This document shows, piece after piece, positions 34,433-46,669 of a stretch of DNA of 64,000 nucleotides. The translations under genes were made by a program, and so were the position numbers. The notes under the pieces are model-generated. The model had not been told where the DNA came from and made no database searches. It saw nothing but the letters and a program-made list of their open reading frames with translations. Origin of the DNA: Cryptomeria japonica (Eukaryota; Streptophyta; Pinopsida; Cupressales; Cupressaceae); assembly GCF_030272615.1 (NCBI RefSeq), contig NC_081413.1, positions 717,361,867 to 717,425,866 on the forward strand, written 5' to 3'. Position 1 is the stretch's first letter. Each line of letters starts with the position of its first letter.

Positions 34433-35299
34433 TGTTTGTTGGTTAACAGATTTTTCACTGTGGTCGTTTACCTAAAACTGACCTTGTTTGCCTAATGAGT
34501 AGTGACAAACGTTCCAACAGTTGGAGAGATTGTTCAGGGAAACACGATCTTCCTCTGCCTTTGAGAGGGGTAGCTCCCTCTTATGATAGGCATATTTAGG
34601 ATTTTGTGTACTTTTAACCTAAAAGTACATAAAGGAGAAAACATAAAACTAAAGAGGAATACAGATAGAAACCACAACAATAGACATACGACCATCAACT
34701 GAGATTTCCCAACATCAGCAACAAGTTACAAGGGGAGTTTATAAGGTAATATGCTTAACCATGAGATGATGATAAAGAAGAATGACAAATCTCAACATAC
34801 GGAGAGATAAGATACTTACACACATTCAAACTAAGATACCAAAGGTTGCTTGTGCATCATCACATCAATTGTACAGATCATATATGCATAAAAAGACTAC
34901 CAATTTGACATACAAGAAATTGGCAATGATAACACATGAATATCTTTAGAACATACGAACTAAGACGTATTCTTCATTATTCGTTTGGAAATATACAAGT
35001 CCAAAATCCTTTCTATACATGGTGCAAATCAAAATGTCATTACAAGTTTCTCCTGGAATTCCAGCAGAGTTTTCCCCTCTGTAAAAAGTCTTCCCCCCCC
35101 TCCCATTACAAAGCTACGATTCCCATATTTATAGATCCTTGTCATAACTAATTTTTCGGGTTAGTAACCAACTAAGATAGAACATGAAAGTTTTTCACAC
35201 TTTTACAACCAACTCTAACTTTCACAAAATAGAAATCAAAATCCTAACTTTAACAAAACCTTTGACCAAAAGTCACAATAATTACAATAATATAGAAAA

Positions 35300-36900
35300 C
35301 TAAAATTGTTGTGACTTTAATAATTCTTCATAGCACCTTTGAAACCTGCATTGGATCAAAATCCACTTTGTGCACAATATGAACCATTTCGATGCATGCC
35401 TTGAAATGATGTGTCTCAAAGACATTTGGTCAAACAATTCACTAGCTTTGTCCATGATTTCACGTTTCCTTCAGGCATTCACATGAATATTAATGTGAGT
35501 GTTTCTAATTACAATGGCCTGGAGGAAGATTATGTTCTCTTGAAGCATTTTTTCAACTATCTCACAACTTGTTAATGTATTGTCTAACACCTCACGAACC
35601 TACATGAGATCACATTCCTTTGTAACATTTCCTCAAACACATACAACTGCTTCCTCATTTGCTTATATGTCAATTATGTTGAGTAAAGAACTTGAAATAG
35701 CAACATAGAGCCGACATCCTCCATCTTTTGATAAATTCTCATACCCTATTCTAGAACATCTATTGTCTCTGATGTGATCTATCTCCTACACTAAAACATG
35801 TCCCATTTTATAGTCTACAATCTAAATACACCACAGTATCTTTCTAATGCCTCCATATTTCATCAATCTACTTACTATTTGAATCTCACCACACCTATCT
35901 ACTTTCAACTTATATTCATGAATGATCTGCAAGCACACTGAGAAGACACGTCGACACAACGACTTTAGGTTTAACTTGCATCCTAATAATATGGTTTAGA
36001 GCATCCTCTAGATATCCATTGCAGGTAGAAAGGTGAATTGCAATCCATGCAAACAAAGATTACAATGTTAGAATGCGTCAAGAGTGATTCATTAATTCAA
36101 AGATTTTTGAGATCTTCCTTGTGAAATTCATTTTTCTATATAAATTGTAATCATTGCATTCCTTGTGAGGTTTCTATTGAGCAGTTCATGAGCATTGCTG
36201 ATGCTTCTACAGTTAGCATACACTTCCACAAGGGTCATTGCAACTACAAAACCCACCTAACAACTACATTTGCTTGGAAACTCCAAAACATTTTCAATAG
36301 ATCAATTTTATACACAGGCTGCAATAATACGTCCATGAGATGACATCTCAACTCACACTTCATATAGGCAAATAGTCAAACATTTTGTGTGCTACCTTTG
36401 CTTCCACATTTGCATTCAGTGGGATGATATGTCTGAGGCATTTAGTTAAACAGTTTCCATACCATGTAAGAAACTTCACCAGTTTATGTGCTATGTCTAT
36501 GCTTCCACCATTGCATACATCTTCCACAACTATGGCATTCTTTTGGAGCATTATGCCAGCCAGTTCACGTGCATTGTCTGTGCTCTCCCTATGCCCATGG
36601 TCTGCATTTTATGGATATCCAACAATCATCACATTTCATGAGACCACATTTCTTTGAGGGATTCTGGTAAACAGTTTATAGGTGTTGCCTATGCATTCAC
36701 CATGTTGTGAGACCACCTCACTGGAGTTAACGCCTACCACAATTTTCATGCATAGATGAGACCACATTTCTGCGATTATCACATGCCATGAGATAACATT
36801 TATTTGAGGAATTCTGTCAAACTATTCACGTATGTTGTATGTGCTTCCATGATGTGCATTCATGTCGATCAAAGTAGTTGCAACTTCAACATCTGGTGAT
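35300..36900 (-). pseudogene. PPR-gene fragment inside the element B 3' LTR
   Basis: The minus strand encodes degraded pentatricopeptide repeats in several frames. Clear pieces: FDRIPQINVISWHVIIA (near 36840-36780), KLFTRIPQRNVVS-stop-NVMIVGY (near 36690-36610), CNGGSIDIAHKL and NVEAKVAHKMFDYLP (36551-36360), LVEVYANCRSISNAHELLNR (near 36230-36160) and KCEIMDKASELFDQM (near 35480-35420). The 35-residue period, the F..MP.RN.VSWN.MI.GY phrase and the YA.CGSI..A..LF phrase are the signature of plant PLS-type PPR proteins, which act in organelle RNA processing. It is broken by stops and cannot be functional. Confidence 0.78.
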
Positions 36901-36973
36901 ACCATTTACCTTGAATGCATTGATGAATGTTCATAACCTATTGTTTGAAGCTTGTTTTTAAACTCCTATGAAA

Positions 36974-37202
36974 GAGGTTAAGAATGCTCAAAAAGTGAGC
37001 ATTTCTAACCTCTTGACAAAGTGGGACCTGCAAGGTTAAGAAATGAGTTTAGAAATGCTCAATTTTTGAGAATTCCTAACCTTTTTGTGATAGGTTAGAA
37101 ATACAGGTTAGAAATGCTCAAAAAATGAGCATTTCTAAACTTTTTGACCAAAGGTTGAAAAATGAGGTTAAGAATGCTCAAAAAGTGAGCATTTCTAACC
37201 TT
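36974..37202. repeat. Four hairpin units in the element B 3' LTR
   Basis: Palindromes of the form GGTTAGAAATGCTC, 5-6 A, TGAGCATTTCTAACC at about 36974-37012, 37047-37080, 37105-37140 and 37163-37202. All share the core AATGCTC/GAGCATT. The array is conserved in the other LTR (42835-43065). Confidence 0.8.
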
Positions 37203-37810
37203 TTGGTTTAGCAAGCTACCCTTTACACATTAGAAACCATTTTTCACTGAGAATGAATCAAGGAAGAATGCCATTTATGATTGAAGACAATTTTCTTATC
37301 GCAAATGACCAAACATAATAAAATAATTTAAAATATTAAATTATCATTTGAGAAATAATTTAAATATTTTAAATATAACACTTTGGTTGGAGAAAAATGG
37401 CATAACTTTCAAATGGTAGGGAGTTGGGTCCTAAAATTTGACACACACATCAATGGTAGGGAAATAGATCCACCAAATTATTTACGCCTCATGATGAAAT
37501 CTTAAATGAGATATTTCAATCATTTGGGGACAACAAACACCAAAAATTGAAATTTTAAAATATGACAAAGTATGAACTGGGTTCAGGTGAAAGTTGGCCA
37601 CATGATATAAAATGATGTTTAGATCCTGACTTTCAAGTGATTTCCCTCAATTTGTGTTAATTTTTAAAATTCTTCCATTTTTCGTATTTTGGCTGACAAT
37701 GACCTTGGATTGCATGTTCATTGTTTACACATAACACCCATTGGACCTTTACTCGACACTAAGAGTGATTTGAAGTTCAAATTTTAGGTAGGCCAAATAT
37801 GGGAGCAACA

Positions 37811-38196
37811 TCTGGCTCTAACTGAGGACAAAGACTACAAAGAACGCATGATGAACCCAAATCTCTGGTTCGCAAGCTAGTGTACTATTCATTGGGCAAC
37901 AAAGTCAGAGAGGAAACAACATAGGGAAAAGTTGGAGAAACTAGACACAAAACAAAAATGGGATGATCACAACAAAATTCCAACTAAACTATGTACATGG
38001 TAGGCAAAGCCTACGTCAAAATTTTCTAGGATTATCGTACGAAACCATTCATAGGCTGAGAGAAATAGGCACCTTTGCGGATAAGTGGCGTGCATCCATG
38101 TGACACCTGTAAGTTTAGTAGGAAGGAAAAATCAACATGTAGAAGATGAGAAATATCTTTGAGAAATGAACCAAACAACCATATCTCATCATAAAT
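37811..38196 (-). other. Element B 3' untranslated interior
   Basis: About 390 bp between the ORF end and the 3' LTR. No convincing purine tract is seen against the LTR, which is unusual for an LTR element. Confidence 0.45.
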
Positions 38197-40120
38197 CTAC
38201 GAGATCTCTTGAAAGATTTGGGTACCATTTTGAACATTATTGGCAATTTGAGGAATATTCTCAAGCATACCCATATCCTCCATCTGAAGATCCCTCTGAT
38301 AGTCTGGTTTGCAATAAATTAATCCATGAATTGGACAACCTTCATATAATCTGTGATGTGAAGAAACTTGAGTATATATAACCATTGAATCTTGTTTATG
38401 ACTGTCAGCTTGAAAAACACCTATAGAAATACACTCATCTGAAAACAAAGGATTGAGGTACACATTTTCACCATAGAAGAAGCCATCATTTGAATCCTTA
38501 AAACACCAATCTAGAATACAATCATTATGAGAATTAACTTCATTGCTTTCCTTCGTTAGATCATCCATCACCTCATTCCTAGTAAAGTTCCCAAAACTAT
38601 CCTCTTTGATAAGAGTGTCTTCTTGATCTAAAGACTCAAAAGGGGGATTGCTTTGAACCTTGCATACTTCATAAGGTGTAGATTGCAATTCCATCAAGAT
38701 AGGGACATTTGTTGTTATTCCTACATGGATTTCATCTTCAACTTGCTCATAGACATCTACATTACTTATCATGTTCTCTTGTCCCAATGATTCCTCTTCA
38801 TCACACTCTTCATGGAATTTGAAAACTTCATACTCAGGTGGCATATATGATAAAGAGTGAATACTTGATGGTTCACCTTCTTTCTCTTAGGATTGATCTA
38901 GAAGTTCAGTAGAGGTCTCCATTTTTGAAGATAAAGAATATGTCTGTAAAAGTTTACTTTTGGTTGCTTCAACATTGGTCATATCTATACAAGGTTGTCC
39001 ACTAGCTATCATACCTTTAATTTCCTTAGAAAGGTTTTCATCTTCAATTGATAGTGATGGATGAATGTGAATATCATCACCATATAGAAAATCATCGTCA
39101 GAAGAATTGAGACACCAAGTTGGAATGAGAACTATAGGAGATTATTCTTTATCCCTCTCCTCTTCAACATTTTCTTGAAGCTTGAGTTGCATGGAAGTCT
39201 TGAAATCATTTATTTCCCCTTCAAGCTCCTTTTTTTCAGGTTCATGGAAGACTTCATCCTTGCTATGGTGATCTTTATAATGCTCATGGCATACAGGAAC
39301 ACGATCTTCTTTCTCTATCTCTCTCACCTTTAGATCTTTCTCTTGACATGTATCCTTACAAGTAGATGCAACTTCATCTTCCTTATCACATGCATAATGT
39401 GATGGATCTTTATCAAAACTTGGATCATGAGACATCTCATCAGGAGTGTGAACATCTTCAAGAAAACAAATTTCTCCTTCTTTTTGTTTAATCTCTTGCA
39501 ATGTTTGAAGAAGAGAAGGATATACTTTGGCATGATCAAGTTTCCTATTTCCATAGAATCTTTTCAAAAATTTGATATGTGAATCATCAAGAATCTGATT
39601 TTGTTGGGAAATGGGTGGAGGAGAATGAGCATCGACATTATTATCCATTATTGATTCAAGAATACAATCATGAACAAAAAATTGGTTCACTCTTCCATCT
39701 TTTTCCCCAATCTTTTGCAGAGTTTGGAGTAGAGAAGGATTAATTTTATGAGGATGAAGTTTCTTTCCACTGTAACAAACTTTTCAAGAAGTTAGCTTGT
39801 TTGAGATTATCAAGACTTTGATTTTGTTGAGAAACTGGTTCAAGTGAAAGATTACTTTTGTCTTCATCTTTCTTGATTGTTGACTTGGGTAAATGATCAC
39901 AAGCAAGAAAACCAATCTCCTTTCCATCCTTTTCTTCAATATCTAGGAACACTTGACATAAAGTGGGATGAACCTTATCAGGATTAAATTGCATGCCACC
40001 ATAAAATTTCTTCAAGAAGTTGACTTGTATGGGCTCATCATGAACTGGCCTCTTTGGATATATATAACATTCATCATCACTTTCACTATCACTTTCCAAC
40101 TTTCCTTTGTACCAAACCAT
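38197..40120 (-). pseudogene. Element B internal ORF: acidic protein with tandem modules, unknown function
   Basis: From ATG 40120 (MVWYKGKLESDSESDDE) an acidic protein runs to 38197, about 640 codons, with one frameshift near 39770 and stops near 39142 and 38886; 39690-38197 is otherwise a single frame. A roughly 75-residue module occurs three times: NFLKKFYGGMQFNPDKVHPT, a shifted middle copy near 39780, and IKFLKRFYGNRKLDHAKVYP. Each is followed by L-Q-x-x-x-x-I-x-E-K-(D/E)-G and a FL..D phrase. A second motif appears twice (TWCLNSSDDDFLYGDDIHIH and DWCFKDSNDGFFYGENVYLN). I see no zinc knuckle, protease or polymerase. Confidence 0.65.
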
Positions 40121-40215
40121 TATTCTAAATTCAATCTTTCAAACAGAGTCGCCAACATTCATTCTGAAGAAGGTACCTTACAATATCTAAGGAACAAAGC
40201 ACATTGGTATGTCGC

Positions 40216-40233
40216 TCCCCAGTAGAGTAGCCA
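40216..40233 (-). other. Element B candidate primer-binding site
   Basis: Minus-strand TGGCTACTCTACTGGGGA, six bases from the LTR end. It resembles the TGGCGACTC(C/T)..TGGGGA site of several plant gypsy elements, with a C/G-to-T/A change. Confidence 0.65.
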
Positions 40234-40239
40234 AAAATC

Positions 40240-43200
40240 TATTGGTAAACAGATTTGTCACTGCGGTCATTTACTTGAAACTGACCCTATTTGCCCGATG
40301 AGTAGTGACAAATGTTCCAATAGTTGGAGAGATCATTCAATGAAACACGATCTTCCTCCGCATTCGAGAGGGGCAGCTCCCTCGTATGATAGGGGTATTT
40401 AGGATTTTGTGTACTTTTAACCTGAAAGTACATAAAGGAGAAAACATAAAACTAAAGAGGAATAAAGATAGAAACCCCAACAATAGACATATGACCATCA
40501 ATTGAGATTTCCTAACATCAGCAACAAGTTACAAACGGATTTTATAAGGTAATATGCTTAGCCATGAGATGACGATAAAGAAGAATGACAAATCTCAACA
40601 TAAGGAGAGATAAGATACTTCAACACATTCAAATTGAGATACCAAAGGTTGCTTGTGCATCATCACATCAATTGTACAAATCACATATGCATAAAAAGAC
40701 TACCAATTTGACATACGAGAAATCGACAATGATAACACATGAATATATTTAGAACATACGAACTAAGACGTATTCTTCATTATCCTTTTGGAAATATACA
40801 AGTCCAAAATCCTTTCTATACATGGTGCAAATCAAAATGTCATTACAATTTTCTCCTGGAATTCCAGCAGAGTTTTCCCCTCTGTAAAAAGTCTCCCCCC
40901 CCTTCCCATCACAAAGCTATGAGTCCCATATTTATAGACCCTTGTCATAACTAATTTTCTGGGTTAGTAACCAACTAAGATAGAACATGAAAGTCTTTCA
41001 CACTTTTACAACCAACTCTAACTTTCACAAAATAGAAATCAAAATCCTAACTTTAACAAAACCTTTGACCAAAAGTCACAATAATTACAATAATATAGAA
41101 AACTAAAATTGTTGTGACTTTAATAATTCTTCATAGCACCTCTGAAACCTGCATTGGATCAAAATCCACTTTGTGCACAATATGAACCATTTCGATGCAT
41201 GCCTTGGAACAATGTGTCTTAAAGACATTTGGTCAAACAATTCACTAGCTTTGTCCATGATTTCACATTTCCTTCTAGCATTCACATGAATATTAATGTG
41301 AGCATTTCTAATTACAATGGCCTGGAGGAAGATTATGTTCTCTTGAAGTATTTTGTCAACTATCTCACAACTTGTTAATGTATTATCTAACACCTCATAG
41401 ACCTACATGAGATCACATTCCTTTGTAACATTTCCTCAAACACATACAACTGCTTCCTCATTTGCATATATGTCAATTATGCTGAGTAAAGAACTTGAAA
41501 TAGCAACATAGAGCCGACATCCTCCATCTTTTGATAAATTCCCATACTCTATTCTAGAACTTCTATTGTTTGTGATGTGATCTATCTCCTACACTATAGC
41601 ATGTCCCATTTTATAGCCTTCAATCTAAATACACCACAATATCTTTCAAATGCCTCCATATTTCATCAATCTGCTTACTATTTGAATCTCGCCACATCTG
41701 TCTACTTTTGGCTTATATTCATGAATGATCTGCAAGCACACTGAAAAGACACGTTGACACAATGACTTCACATTTAACTTGCATCCTAATAATATGGTTT
41801 TGATCATCCTCTAGATATCCATTGTGGGTAGAAAGGTGAACTGCAATCCATGCAAACAAAGATTATAATGTTAGAATGTGTCAAGAGTGATTCATTAATT
41901 CAAAGATTTTTGAGATGTTCCTTGTGAAATTCATTTTTCTGTATAAACTATAATCATTGCATTCCCTTTGAGGTTTCTATTGAGTAGTTCATGAGCATTG
42001 CTGATGCTTCTACAGTTAGCATACACTTCCATGATGGCCATTGCAACTACAAAACCCACCTAACAACTGCATTTGCTTGGAAATTCCAAAACATTTTCAA
42101 TAGATCAATTTTATACATAGGCTGCAATAATACGTCCATGAGATGATATCTCTTTTGAGGCATCGAATCAAAAAATTTGCTGCCTTGTTTATGCTTCTCA
42201 GTCAGCCTTCAAGTCACACTTCATATAGGCAAATAGTCAAACATTTTGTGTGCTACCTTTGCTTCCATATTTTCATTCAGTGGGATGACATGTCTGAGGC
42301 ATTTAGTCAAACGGTTTCCATACCGTGTAAGAAACTTCACCAATATACATGCTATGTCTATGCTTCCACCATTGCATACATCTACCACAACTATGGCATT
42401 CTTTTGGAGAATTCTACCAACTAGTTCACGTGCATTGTCTGTTCTCTCCCTATGCCCAGGGTCTGCATTTTATGGATATCCAACAATCATCGCATTTCAT
42501 GAGACCACATTTCTTTGAGGGATTATGATAAACAGTTTACAAGTGTTGCTTGTCCATTCACCATGTTGTGAGACCACCTTACTGGAGTTAACGCCTACCA
42601 CAATTTTCATGCGTAGATGAGACCACATTTCTGCGATTATCACATGTCATGAGATAATGTTTATTTGAGGAATTATGTCAAACTATTCATGTGTGTTGTT
42701 TGTGCTTCCATGATGTGCATTCATGTCAATCAAAGTAGCTGCAACTTCAACATCTGGTGAAACCATTTACCTTCAACGCATTGATGAACATTCATAACCT
42801 ATTGTTTGAAGCTCATTTTTAAACTCTTATGAAAGAGGTTAAGAATGGTCAAAAAGTGAGCATTTCTAACCTCTTGACAAAGTGGGACCTGCAAGGTTAA
42901 TAAATGAGGTTAGAAATGCTCAATTTTTTAGCATTCCTAACCTTTTTGTGATAGGTTAGAAATATAGGTTAGAAATGCTTAAAAAATGAGCATTTCTAAC
43001 CTTTTTGACCAAAGGTTGAAAAATGAGGTTAAGAATGCTCAAAAAGTGAGCATTTCTAACCTTTTGGTTCAACAAGCTACCCTTTACACATTAGAAACCA
43101 TTTTTCACTGAGAATGAATCAAGAAAGAATGCCACTGATGGTTGAAGATGATTTTCTTATCGCAAATGACCAAACATAATAAAATAATTTAAAATATTAA

Positions 43201-43655
43201 ATTATCATTTGAGAAATAATTTAAATATTTTAAATATAATGCTTTGGCTAGAGAAAAATGGCATAACTTTCAAATGGTAGGGAGTTAGGTCCTAAAATTT
43301 GAAACACACATCAATGGTAGGGAAATAGATTTACATAATTATTTATGCCTCATGACAAAACCTTAAATGAGATATTTCAATCATTTGGGGAAAACAGACA
43401 CCAAAAATTGAAATTTTAAAATATGACAAGGTATGAACTATGTTCATGTGAAAGTTGACCACATGATATAAAATGACGTTTAGATCCTGACTGTCAAGCG
43501 ATTTCCCTCAATTTGTTGTAATTTTCAAAATTCTTCCATTTTTTGTATTTTGGCTGACATGTTCACTGTTTACACATAACACCCATTGGACCTTTACTCA
43601 ACACTAAGAGTGATTTGAAGTTCAAATTTTAGGTAGGCCAAAGATGGGGGCAACA
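40240..43655 (-). repeat. Element B 5' LTR
   Basis: Full-length partner of the left LTR. It carries the same TATA (about 40936-40928), PPR-like relic (about 41100-42720, minus) and hairpin array (about 42835-43065). Confidence 0.88.
41100..42720 (-). pseudogene. PPR-gene fragment, second copy, in the element B 5' LTR
   Basis: Same relic as at 35300-36900. The longest open piece is 41393-41103, containing HINIHVNARRKCEIMDKASE and LFDQMSLRHIVP. Presence in both LTRs shows the capture came before this insertion, since both LTRs are copied from one template during transposition. Confidence 0.75.
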
Positions 43656-43660
43656 CTGTT

Positions 43661-44831
43661 AAAACTGGTTTTCACTTCAAGGGCCTTCTCTCCCGCCATA
43701 CCAAAATGCTCTATTTTATCATCTAATGGGGCATCTAACAACATTTTTGCATAGAGTTCAAAAATGTTGTCATCTACCTCATATCCAAGCTCAACAATCT
43801 ATATGGTCCTAGGTTAAACTGCTTCCATAAGAGTTTCATCAGTTTTACTATAAAACAGATATCAATGGAGTACTTCTCCACAATGTTCTTTGACATTCTC
43901 TCCCTTTGCCTCATGTTTTCTTGGAATATTTTGAAATACCTCCAAAGTTTCTCATCTTTGTTGATACCAATACCAGTGATTGCTTCCTTGATTTTCATAC
44001 CTAATGGTATGTCATGAGCCTAATGCTTCTTCCCTAGACTGGGTACCTCATTTAGGAAGTAAAGCATTAAACAAACAATCAAATTCCCATATCTAAAAGT
44101 TCCTTTCTTAACTCCCTTGATCCTTCCAAGGTTCAACATCAATTCACTCCTCATCCATTAACATAAATCATACTTTACATCATTTCTCAACATCTGATAT
44201 GCAACATGAATGCATGAACTAGCAACATAATTCAATCGGTTGGATTGAGTTACCTTATAACCTATTATCATGCTTGCAAATTTCACATCAGTGTCAGTGA
44301 TTGTGCTGATCCTCATTGATTTGCTATCAAGAGTTGCACCAGTGAGTTTTTCAACCTCACTGTTGGAAACTTTCTTGTCAAGTTCATGTCCGACTTTGGG
44401 TAAGTCAGTGACTGCTTGAATATCCTCCTTCATGATCATGTAAGGCCAAACCAACCAGATGATTTTGTTGTGAACCTGCTCAAAACATATCTGATGATCT
44501 CATATTTGAATTCTAGTATGTACAAAATATCGGTTAACCCTAGATCCTCAATTTCTTTGTATTCTGACTTGATGGTTCTGGAGTCTCCAAGTATTATGGA
44601 TTGATACATAATTTTGATGTCCTCTATTCCCAAATACTCTAGGGTGTAGTAAATGTATGCCCTCACATCTTCAACATACATCACAACGTCATGAACCCTA
44701 GAAAATGCTCCCGCAGAGTCCTCTTTCTTAGCAATTTTGAGAACCTCCTTGAATATGAGCCTTAACCTATCCTTGACTTCAACAATGGTGGGATTTGCAT
44801 TGAAAGTAGGAGTTGAAGATCTAGATGCCAT
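43661..44831 (-). pseudogene. Element A ORF2, N-terminal part (unknown function)
   Basis: ATG 44831 begins MASRSSTPTFNANP. Open pieces 44831-44436, 44454-44158 and 43998-43774 overlap or follow with a frameshift and a few stops. Landmarks are MKEDIQAVTDLPKVGHELDK, VEKLTGATLDSKSMRIST and ASMIIGYKVTQSNRLNY then VASSCIHVAYQM. The style resembles uncharacterised plant transposon-associated proteins, but I cannot name a family with confidence. The ORF continues left of element B at 34432. With both parts the protein would be about 1000 residues. Confidence 0.65.
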
Positions 44832-45198
44832 TTTGAAGAATACCTGAAAGTGAACATCGATGGAAGATTGAGTGCTTCTCAGATAACTGCTTGAAATCCT
44901 TTCACAATGCTTTTTCTTTCTCTTAATTTTCCTGAAATTCTCCTTTTCTTCACTCTGAATGCTTGAATGCTCGGTGAGTGAAAATTATTTCACTTACCCA
45001 TTTTATCAACAAAGAAAACCCTAATATTTCTCTTTAATAAATGCTTCACGAACAACCCTAGTGGATTTCAGTTTCACTGTCTTCTACCAGGTGAACCTTC
45101 GTCAATTATGAACACAACTCTCCAGATCTCCTTAGATCTTCTTCGAGGTAATATGCAAGATTTTGTAATGACTTTTCCAACCCCTAAGGCTTATTCCT

Positions 45199-46524
45199 TG
45201 TTGGCATTACGAATGAATTGATTATGTGTTGCATTGATGATTTGTCAATGAAGTCAACACTAGCTGTTACCAACAGACAGACTTCCATTGGTTGTTATGG
45301 ATGGTTACCGGTAGATAGGTTACCAGTATAAGATCTAGTGTTATTGACATAAGATCTAGTGTTATCAGCAGAAGAGATTATCTGTTGGCACTTTTGACAT
45401 GTTTGGATTAGTGAAGTATATTGGATTTCATATGTTATATGCTCCATGAGCATGTTTTGGTCAGTTGGTATTGGCTTGGTAATTGGATGTTATCATACAC
45501 ACTAGTAAACCCTTACCGATAATAGTTTAAGGTTTTACTGATAGAGCTTTCAATGAGGAATTGTGACATGGTGCATAAGTGGTATTGGTGAATCTTCTAG
45601 ATGGATATTAGGATGCTAAAGATGTTCATTGATCGTGCTTTAATTTCTTGAAGATGTTGCTTTGGCGTGGTGGACCAAAATAGGTCCAGTACCTATCTAG
45701 GTTATGGACCAGTATCATGCTAGTGCATACTCTTCTCGTTACCTAGATGTTTCAAGATATTTTATGGATTTTCTATTATTATTTTGGTCTAAAGATGACA
45801 TGGCATATCATTGTAAAAAGGAATTATGGAATGATCTTATTGTAATGTCTTTAGGTGGCCAACCTAATTGGTTTAGGCCTTAGGGTTTCTATAAATAAGA
45901 GGTAGAAACTCTTTGTAAATTATCATGGTTATTGGAAAGTTCATGGTTGAGGAATGTAATGTGTGAATATTGTAATATCATTCAAGTAGAGGAGTTGATC
46001 GATCATTGGTGATCGGATTGGATTCAGAAGAGGATTTAGTCCTCCGACATTTAGCTTAACTAGGACTATAATCAAGCATGGTAGATGCTATTTCTAGCAG
46101 TTCACTCTATTGGATTGTTGTCCATTTATCTTGAGAAGTTTGTAGCCTCTCTGTAGTTAGTGAGACTCTTTTGTAATGAGCAGTATGCTCTAGGCAGTGT
46201 TCCTTCCTACAAGTGCAGGCCCCTAATTGTAACACATTCTTTCTATAGAAGTATCATCTGACTATGGGTAGGTTTCCCACTGTGGTTTTTCCCTTTCGGG
46301 GTTTTCCACATACAAATCATGGTGTTATGTGGTATGGTTTATTTACATTGATTATCTGGTTAATTGCTAAGTTGTATTGTTTACCGGTATCTGTTCCTAT
46401 CATCATTTGTTTGTTCTTTATCAGTACTTGATCTGTTTAAGGTTATATTGTGGATTAAAAGTTAAAATCTATTAACAACTGATTCACCCTCCCCCCTCTC
46501 AGTTGTTCACCGGTTATCCTAACA
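45199..46524 (+). mobile_element. Solo LTR, copia type, plus strand
   Basis: It starts TGTTGGCATTACG and ends GGTTATCCTAACA. The flanking 5-mers TTCCT and TGCCT agree at four of five bases. A TATA box (TATAAATAAG) is at 45890-45899, TTCCCACTGTGGTTTTTCCC at about 46270, and GATTCACCCTCCCCCCTC just before the end. No interior is attached. It lies between the gag and ORF2 of element A. Confidence 0.82.
45890..45897 (+). promoter_or_regulatory. TATA box of the solo LTR
   Basis: TATAAATA in the middle of the LTR, as in the plus-strand LTRs at 39-47 and 17252-17260. Confidence 0.45.
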
Positions 46525-46669
46525 TGCCTCAGTTACCGATAGAATTTCCTATCAGTGGAGGAATACCCTATTCTACTGGTGGAGTTACCGGTGTAGATCC
46601 ATCTCAACTTGGATCTTCAGATTTTCTAACCCATCTCTTGGTGTGATCTTATTGTATTTCATCTACCTT

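Larger units (their letters stand above)
34437..37810 (-). repeat. Element B 3' LTR
   Basis: It pairs with 40240-43655. From its minus-strand start it contains: AT-rich sequence, a four-hairpin array (36974-37202), a PPR-like coding relic (about 36900-35300), a TATA box (TATAAATAT, about 35134-35126) and the 3' end GTTAACCAACA. The two LTRs differ by roughly 5% by eye, so the insertion is old. Confidence 0.88.
34437..43655 (-). mobile_element. Element B: non-autonomous LTR element with 3.4 kb LTRs carrying PPR-gene sequence
   Basis: Direct LTRs of 3374 bp (34437-37810) and 3416 bp (40240-43655) begin TGTTGG (TATTGG in the right copy) and end GCAACA on the plus strand. The flanking 5-mers TTGTT (34432-34436) and CTGTT (43656-43660) differ at one base. 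The primer-site candidate TGGCTACTCTACTGGGGA (40233-40216, minus) resembles tRNA-primed sites of plant gypsy elements and sets the orientation. The 2.4 kb interior has no pol, only an acidic repeat protein. The size pattern (very long LTRs, short interior) is that of large retrotransposon derivatives. Confidence 0.85.

Noticed and set aside
35300-36900. Satellite-like tandem repeat with period near 105 bp
   Set aside because: The period and wording are explained by PPR repeats of 35 residues on the minus strand.
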